Origin: Symbiodinium natans
Taxonomy: Eukaryota > Sar > Dinophyceae > Suessiales > Symbiodiniaceae
Direction: 5' to 3'
Assembly (NCBI GenBank): GCA_905221605.1
Contig: CAJNDS010002286.1
Span: 257,501 to 321,500 of the forward strand
Length of the DNA: 64,000 nt
The position numbers and the translations under genes were made by a program. Under the pieces are notes generated by a model that was not told the DNA's origin, searched no databases, and was given only the letters and a program-made list of their open reading frames with translations. Of this stretch, positions 59,079 to 64,000 are shown one piece after another; the stretch's first letter is position 1, and every line of letters starts with the position of its first letter.

Positions 59079-59410
59079 TGTTTGACATGTAATACAGAGT
59101 CCGACTGTAGTGGCAAAGAGCTGCGACAGCTAAACTGGCTACAGCTTCTCAGAGGCTTTCTGTGTGTCAACAGGTGGACCCTGAACCCCTAAACCCTACT
59201 AAAGCCCGCAACCCCAAACCCCTCAAGCCGACGACCCTACCCCATGAAGCCCTAAACCCACAAACCCTACGCCTAAGACTCTAGACCTCAAAACCACTAG
59301 ACTTTCAGCCCTAAACTCCTAAAGGTCCCCAACCCCTAACACACATACTCTAAACCCTCAACCCCAAGCCCCAAACCCCAAGCCCCTAAACCCTAAACGC
59401 AGCTTTGAAG

Positions 59411-59485
59411 GTTAGAAATGGGCCTCGAGCAGTCCCCGACGACGCGCTTCGGAGTATGGACCTCCCGGCATCCTGGCCGACAGAG
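59411..59485 (+). CDS. Candidate exon
   Basis: After TTTGAAG reads VRNGPRAVPDDALRSMDLPA then SWPTE; TTTAGGG begins 1 bp after. C-rich CCCTAAA/CCCCAAG sequence upstream. First telomere-bounded exon after the repeat-free region. Confidence 0.55.
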
Positions 59486-59513
59486 GGTTTAGGGTTTAGG
59501 GTTTAGGGTTTAG

Positions 59514-59547
59514 GGCTGATGTACCGAAGGGCGCTAGGGCTCATGAG
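59514..59547 (+). CDS. Candidate short exon
   Basis: Starts after TTTAG of a repeat unit, reads ADVPKGARAHE, ends at GTGCAG. Weak. Confidence 0.3.
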
Positions 59548-59902
59548 GTGCAGTTTAGGGTTTAGGGTCCATGGGTTAGGGCTTTGAGCTCACGGTTTAG
59601 AGTTGTAGGTTTTCTGGGTGTGAGGGCTCAGGGTTTAAGTTTAGGGTTTAGCGTTGAGGGTTTAGGGTTTAGGGTTTAGGGCTTAGGGTTTAGGGTTTAG
59701 GGTTTAGGGTTCGGTTTAGATGTTTGGGGGGGATGGGTTTGTGGGCTGTTGCGTTAAAGGCCAACCGTGCGAATGGTGTCGTTGGAGCAAGGGTGTGCCC
59801 ATGATTCCTGGCAGTCTACGGCCTAAACCCTAAACCCTAAACCCTAAACCCTAAACCCTAACCCCTTAACCCTTAGCCCTAAACCCTCAACCCTTAGCCT
59901 CC

Positions 59903-59998
59903 TGTTAAGACCAAGCTGCCGACCACCAGCCGGAAGAAGCGGGCAACACCCATGCCAAACAAGCCGAGATGCTTGACCTTCATCACCATATGAAGCAG
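59903..59998 (+). CDS. Candidate terminal exon, strand ambiguous
   Basis: On + reads VKTKLPTTSRKKRATPMPNK then PRCLTFITI and a TGA. The minus strand is also open from an ATG (MVMKVKHLGLFGMGVARFFR), hydrophobic and coding-like. Neighbouring exons favour +. Confidence 0.38.
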
Positions 59999-60422
59999 GG
60001 TATATACAAATAAAAACAAATAAATAAATATAGATATATATATATATACATACATCTATATACATATATATATATATATATCTGCTTTCGGTGAGTGTAT
60101 ATAAGGTTCCTCTTTTATATTGGTGAGTGTATATATTTCGTGTCCTTTTGGGGGGGGTACAAGGTTTATATACCCGACTTCATATGCACTCACCACACAT
60201 GGTCAGTTCTCTAGATTACGGGTCCTTTTTTGGGGTACCTTTTTGGGTACCTTAAATATTAGTAACACCGAAAGAGTTCAGAATATAGAGAAGTGACCAC
60301 ATATACATGCAACTTGTGTAATGAGGTCCACCCTAAACCCTAAACCCTAAACCCTAAACCCTAAACCCTAAACCCTAAACCCTAAACCCTAAATCCTAAA
60401 CCCTAAACCCTAAACCCTTTCC

Positions 60423-60537
60423 GTGCACAAAGACTTCACCTTCGAGTTTCGGGAACCCCAAAACACACCATGTTTGCATGCCCGCGCAGTCTGTGGGCAA
60501 CCGGGAGTTGAAGGGATCATTGCTTGCAGATATACAG
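60423..60537 (+). CDS. Candidate exon, 115 bp
   Basis: Reads VHKDFTFEFREPQNTPCLHA then RAVCGQPGVEGIIACRYT and ends ACAG directly before GTTTAGGG. CCCTAAA array ends a few bases upstream. Among the longest clean examples of the layout. Confidence 0.6.
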
Positions 60538-60589
60538 GTTTAGGGTTTAGGGTTTAGGGTTTAGGGTTTAGGGTTTAGGGTTTAGGGTT

Positions 60590-61205
60590 GTTCTCAATCA
60601 GGGTCTTTCTTTGGTATATGCCATAGTAGGGACCTAGGGACCTCACAAAACCCCGAGTTTTCAGTAACTTTCATATACACCTGTAGGCCCAAGAGCGACA
60701 CCGACGACGCCGGCGGAAAGCGGAGAAGAATTGTGCGGCCGGGCGTCATGATGAGTGGGGTAGAACCAGCTTCCTCAAAGACGTATCAATCAATCAGTCC
60801 CTCAGTCAATCAATCAATCAATCCGAGCTGTTTCTATATTCAGGCCTGCATATGTACATACATACAGAAGTATGCCCATGGGCTACGGGCCGTTCTCTTT
60901 TGCATTCGGGGTTTTCGTATTGAGGGCCCGAAAAAGACATCGTCGTTCAGGCTTGCTGATGGGGAGGATGTTGCATTACTAGGTAGGCCCTTGGGATATT
61001 TCATATGTGCCCGTTTGGGGTTTAAGAGGATCATATTCAGGAACATCTTTCAGTCGGCGTTTACGGCCATCCTAGATTATGTCATTGTGCTGCACAGGGG
61101 CTTTGTGTGTGTTCCATGCCCGCGTCGACTGAGTGCTGTGTGGATCAGGTTTTCGAAGCAAGCAACAAGATAGCCTCAACCAGGCAGTTGATTCTTCTGG
61201 CCACT
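60590..61205. other. Intron interior, possible exon near 61,040-61,100
   Basis: A 146-codon ORF (60,733-61,173) covers most of it, but codon bias is poor apart from IFQSAFTAILDYVIVLHRG near 61,043-61,098. Contains a TCAATCAA microsatellite (60,786-60,820). Confidence 0.35.
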
Positions 61206-61320
61206 TGGTTCCTAAACCCTAAACCCTAAACCCTAAACCCTAAACCCTAAACCCTAAACCCTAAACCCTAAACCCTAACCCCTACGACCCTAAACCCGGA
61301 CATGACAGTACACTGCCGAG

Positions 61321-61365
61321 GTCCTCATCTCTTCTGAGAGCAGCTCGCATTGCAAACATCCGGGG
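61321..61365 (+). CDS. Candidate exon
   Basis: After GCCGAG reads VLISSESSSHCKHPG. CCCTAAA left, TTTAGGG right. Confidence 0.42.
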
Positions 61366-61502
61366 GCTTTCAATTTAGTCCCGGGTGTTTGGACTAAGTA
61401 GTTTAGGGTTTAGGGTTTCGAGGGAATTGGGGGGTCGGGGGGGTTAGGGTTTGGGGTTCAGGGTTTAGGGCTTAGGGGCGTTCGGCCAGCTTCTTCTTGC
61501 AG

Positions 61503-61570
61503 CGTCGCGCCTTTCAAGTTTCAAAAAGGCCCGGTACTGAGTCATACTGCGCCCCATGGTTGCTGAAAAG
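61503..61570 (+). CDS. Possible exon
   Basis: After TTGCAG reads RRAFQVSKRPGTESYCAPWL. Position is intron-interior by repeat orientation, so the layout rule may have exceptions. Confidence 0.38.
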
Positions 61571-61815
61571 TTTCATGTGTTATCAGGCCCTCAAAGCCTA
61601 AACCCTAAAGACCCTCAAAACCCCCAAAACCCTCAAGACCCTCAACCCTAAACCCTAAACCCTAAACCCTAAAGGCCCGAAGCGCCCCAAAGACCCTAAA
61701 GACCCCTAAAGACCCGAAACCCCGGCAAAAGCTCCATGTCCTTGACCCCTGAACCCTGAACCCTGAACCCTAAACCCTAAACCCTAAACCCTAAAACACT
61801 CCAGGGAACCATAAG

Positions 61816-61869
61816 ATGCTCGCGGATGCCTCGCTTCCCGAGCGCCTGACCAAGAGCAAGTGCAGCTCG
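61816..61869 (+). CDS. Candidate exon ending at a telomere-repeat donor
   Basis: After CATAAG reads MLADASLPERLTKSKCSS and ends TCG directly before GTTTAGGG. CCCTAAA array lies 20 bp upstream. Confidence 0.6.
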
Positions 61870-62133
61870 GTTTAGGGTTTAGGGTTTAGGCCCAGTTTAG
61901 GGTTTAGTGTTTAGGGTTTAGGGTTTAGGATTTAGGGTTTAGGGTTCAGGGTCTAGGGTTTAGGGTTTGGGGCTTTTTGGAGAGGGAGAGCTTTGGGTTT
62001 AGGGTTTAGGGTGTCAGGTTTCCGGCTTAGGGTTTAAGGCCTGGGATCATTGCTGTTGTTTAGGAGTCCTGTTTTGGCTTCAGACTAAGAACCCTTATGG
62101 TAGAATCCCCGGAGTCTTGCTTGTGAGGCTTCG

Positions 62134-62229
62134 GTAGGTTTAGGGTTTAGGGTTTAGGGTTTAGGGTTTAGGGTTTAGGGTTTAGGGTTTAGGGTTTAGG
62201 GTTTAGGGTTTAGGGTTTAGGGTTTAGGG
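62134..62229 (+). repeat. TTTAGGG array, about 13 units
   Basis: Near-perfect array; a second one of similar size lies at 62,335-62,428. Confidence 0.97.
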
Positions 62230-62719
62230 CTTGGGTTTGAAGGGCTCAAAGAGGTTTGAAGTGAGGTTTGGCCAACCCTAAGACTCTCCTTGCGACTACC
62301 TCCCACTTGCATATTCCGCACTTGCAAGGTCCGGTTTAGGGTTTAGGGTTTAGGGTTTAGGGTTTAGGGTCTAGGGTTTAGGGTTTAGGGTTTAGGGTTT
62401 AGGGTTTAGGGTTTAGGGTTTAGGGTTTATAGGGTATAGGGTTCCGGTTTGGAGGGCTAGACTCAAAACTAGACCCTGAACCCCCCCCCCCCCAATGTTC
62501 TAACCTCCCTAGCACACAAGCCCCGAACCAAAGAGCCCTCCTACAAACCCTTAAACCAAAGCGCTAAACCCCAATTGAGGAGTTAGAGTTTATAGAGTTT
62601 TAGGGTTTATAGGGCTTATAGGGTTTATAGGGTTTATAGGGTTTCTAGGGTTTCTAGGGTTTCTAGGGTTTAGGGTTTAGGGTTTAGGGCTTAAACCAAC
62701 TTAAACCCCTAGATTCCAG

Positions 62720-62813
62720 GCTTCCGGTGGACCAGCAGCATCATGACCCTCGGAACGCATTCGGGGGGTTGAGGGGCGCCCACCCTGCAAGATTGCACCT
62801 GAAAGCTTGTGGG
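62720..62813 (+). CDS. Candidate exon ending at a telomere-repeat donor
   Basis: After TTCCAG reads LPVDQQHHDPRNAFGGLRGA then HPARLHLKACG and ends GGG directly before GTTTAGG. Confidence 0.55.
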
Positions 62814-62968
62814 GTTTAGGGTTTAGGGTTTAGGGTTTAGGGTTTCGGGTTTAGGGTTTAGGGTTTAGGGGTTAGGGGTTAGGGTTTAGGGTTTTACACC
62901 GAGCAGTCGGAGGATGTGTAGGATCTGGGGTTAGGTGCTGGGCTTGGGGAGCCCTATTGGGTTTGCAG

Positions 62969-63000
62969 GTGACCTACAAAAACATCTTGGTTCTTTGTAC
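62969..63000 (+). CDS. Candidate short exon
   Basis: After TTTGCAG reads VTYKNILVLCT, directly followed by CCCTAAA. Confidence 0.35.
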
Positions 63001-63093
63001 CCTAAACCCTAAACCCTAAACCCTAAACCCTAAGCCCTAAGCCCTAAATGTACCCTTTAAAGGATTATAGAGGGTTTGGGGGGTCTTAAGCAG

Positions 63094-63150
63094 GAGCCAG
63101 GAGACGCCGACCAGGAACGGCCCAAGCCCCCTGCTTCAGACCGAATGTAG
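63094..63150 (+). CDS. Candidate terminal exon with stop codon
   Basis: After AAGCAG reads EPGDADQERPKPPASDRM then TAG at 63,148-63,150. Confidence 0.5.
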   Translation, partial: EPGDADQERPKPPASDRM

Positions 63151-63279
63151 TTTTTGTAGGGTTTATAGGGCTAAACCCTAAACCCTAAACCCTAGTCCTA
63201 AACCCTAATCCCTAAACCCTAAACCCTAAACCCTCAGGGCTTTAAGGGTTTAGAAAGTGCTACATTGCCTGCCGCGAAG

Positions 63280-63345
63280 GATTCTCCTGAACTGCGCTTT
63301 CCTGGGCTGGACTACGGAGCACATGGCGCAAAGGCACCAAGGGCC
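63280..63345 (+). CDS. Candidate exon
   Basis: After GCGAAG reads DSPELRFPGLDYGAHGAKAP then RA. CCCTAAA arrays on both sides. Confidence 0.48.
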
Positions 63346-63349
63346 CCTA

Positions 63350-63425
63350 GACCCTAAACCCTAAACCCTAAACCCTAAACCCTAAACCCTAAACCCTAAA
63401 CCCTAAACCCTAAACCCTAAGCCCT
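63350..63425 (-). repeat. CCCTAAA array, about 10 units
   Basis: Near-perfect, between two candidate exons. Confidence 0.96.
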
Positions 63426-63669
63426 AACCCGTAAACCCTAAACCTAAACCCTATCAGGCCCTGTAGCCTCAAATCGTGTGCTGGAAATCTTAAACTCTAG
63501 GCCTCCCTTGCAACTCCAAAGCCTGTTCGTCTGTGGCCCCTTTGCCGCAGTTGGCACCCTTCATCCTCTTCTGAACGAAGAAAAGGAGAGGGCACGAATT
63601 TCGCCCATGATTTTCTGCCTCCCAGTTCCTTACCTTAAAACTTCAAAACCCCCCAAAACCCCTCGAAAG

Positions 63670-63769
63670 GGCTGCGGAGAACTTCAGCAAGGGGATCGAT
63701 CCCGACTTTGCAGTCCCCGCGTTCATGATTGGCCGTGGACCCAGCGTGGTACGCGGCAGGGTCCATTGA
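63670..63769 (+). CDS. Candidate terminal exon, 100 bp
   Basis: After GAAAG reads AAENFSKGIDPDFAVPAFMI then GRGPSVVRGRVH and TGA at 63,767-63,769. Strong codon bias. TTTAGGG repeats begin about 70 bp later. Confidence 0.58.
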
Positions 63770-64000
63770 ACTCTCTGAGAAAAAAAAAAGCTCTCCAGAA
63801 TCCTCAGCCCTAACCTCTCCTAAGCCCCAAGCTCGCTAGGGTTTAGAGTTTCGGGTTTCGGGTATAGGGTTTAGCGTTTGGGGTTTGGGGGTTTTGGGGT
63901 TTGGGGGTTTGGGGATTGGGGTTCCTAAACCCTATGCCCGTTGTGTGTGGGGGGGGGGGGGGGGGGGTCCAGTCATTCGGGTTGAGAGTTTAGACGGTTT

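Noticed and set aside
60733-61173. 146-codon ORF as a complete gene
   Set aside because: Includes a TCAATCAA microsatellite and lacks codon bias; at most a short exon near its end is real.
1-64000. tRNA, rRNA or snRNA genes
   Set aside because: None recognised by eye; a covariance-model scan was not possible here, so small RNA genes cannot be excluded.

Overview
The window looks like nuclear DNA of a protist alga, most probably a dinoflagellate. The evidence is: (a) about 120 short blocks of the plant/alga/dinoflagellate-type telomere repeat TTTAGGG/CCCTAAA scattered at roughly 1-36.2 kb and 59.2-64 kb; (b) very short exons (30-120 bp, G/C at third positions) split by introns with GC or GA donors and AG|G acceptors, a splice-site usage known from dinoflagellates; (c) all recognisable exons on one strand; and (d) a sequence resembling the dinoflagellate spliced leader just before an ATG at 23,331. 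The organism call is inference. No rRNA, tRNA or CRISPR was recognised.

Region 1 (1-36.2 kb). Most long ORFs here are translations of telomere repeat (for example GLGFRV or NPKPETLNP strings) and are not genes. The real coding sequence sits in the short segments between repeat blocks. Positions 29-5,993 hold most of a DHHC-type protein S-acyltransferase gene on the + strand. Seven of its introns join in frame, and all seven use GC or GA donors. In this gene, and in most other candidate exons, the exon has CCCTAAA blocks on its 5' side and TTTAGGG blocks on its 3' side. Introns therefore begin G-rich, end C-rich and could fold as long telomere-repeat hairpins. Intron interiors hold small dispersed repeats, including a 101-bp MITE-like family. 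About 50 further candidate exons are listed; stop codons at 7,124, 17,804, 30,779, 33,219 and 63,150 suggest several co-directional genes, none of which I could name apart from the DHHC gene.

Region 2 (36.2-49.9 kb) lacks telomere blocks. It holds a long imperfect foldback (37.0 kb), an ORF with a tandem zinc-ribbon-like module (39.0-39.5 kb) inside a G-rich minisatellite, and a 7.9-kb transposable element (39,964-47,867). The element has TIRs of about 370-390 bp, a Polinton/retrovirus-type DDE integrase pseudogene, zinc-finger genes and a shared TACTTAAAGA motif 32-36 bp before four start codons. It is AT-rich except for its left third. No polymerase, capsid or packaging ATPase gene was seen, so it is a small or degenerate member of a Polinton-like lineage.

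Region 3 (49.9-59.1 kb) is repetitive: a TAATTAA-rich block beside a 100-N assembly gap, a box-like 40-bp repeat (51.2-52.3 kb), and a 5.6-kb satellite-like field (53.1-58.7 kb) built on a TGATTCATTTC palindrome, with a switch in unit orientation near 57.27 kb. Region 4 (59.2-64 kb) returns to telomere-bounded exons.

For candidate exons the criteria are the same throughout: an open + strand frame with G/C-rich third positions, an AG just before it, and the telomere-block orientation given. All boundaries are by eye.
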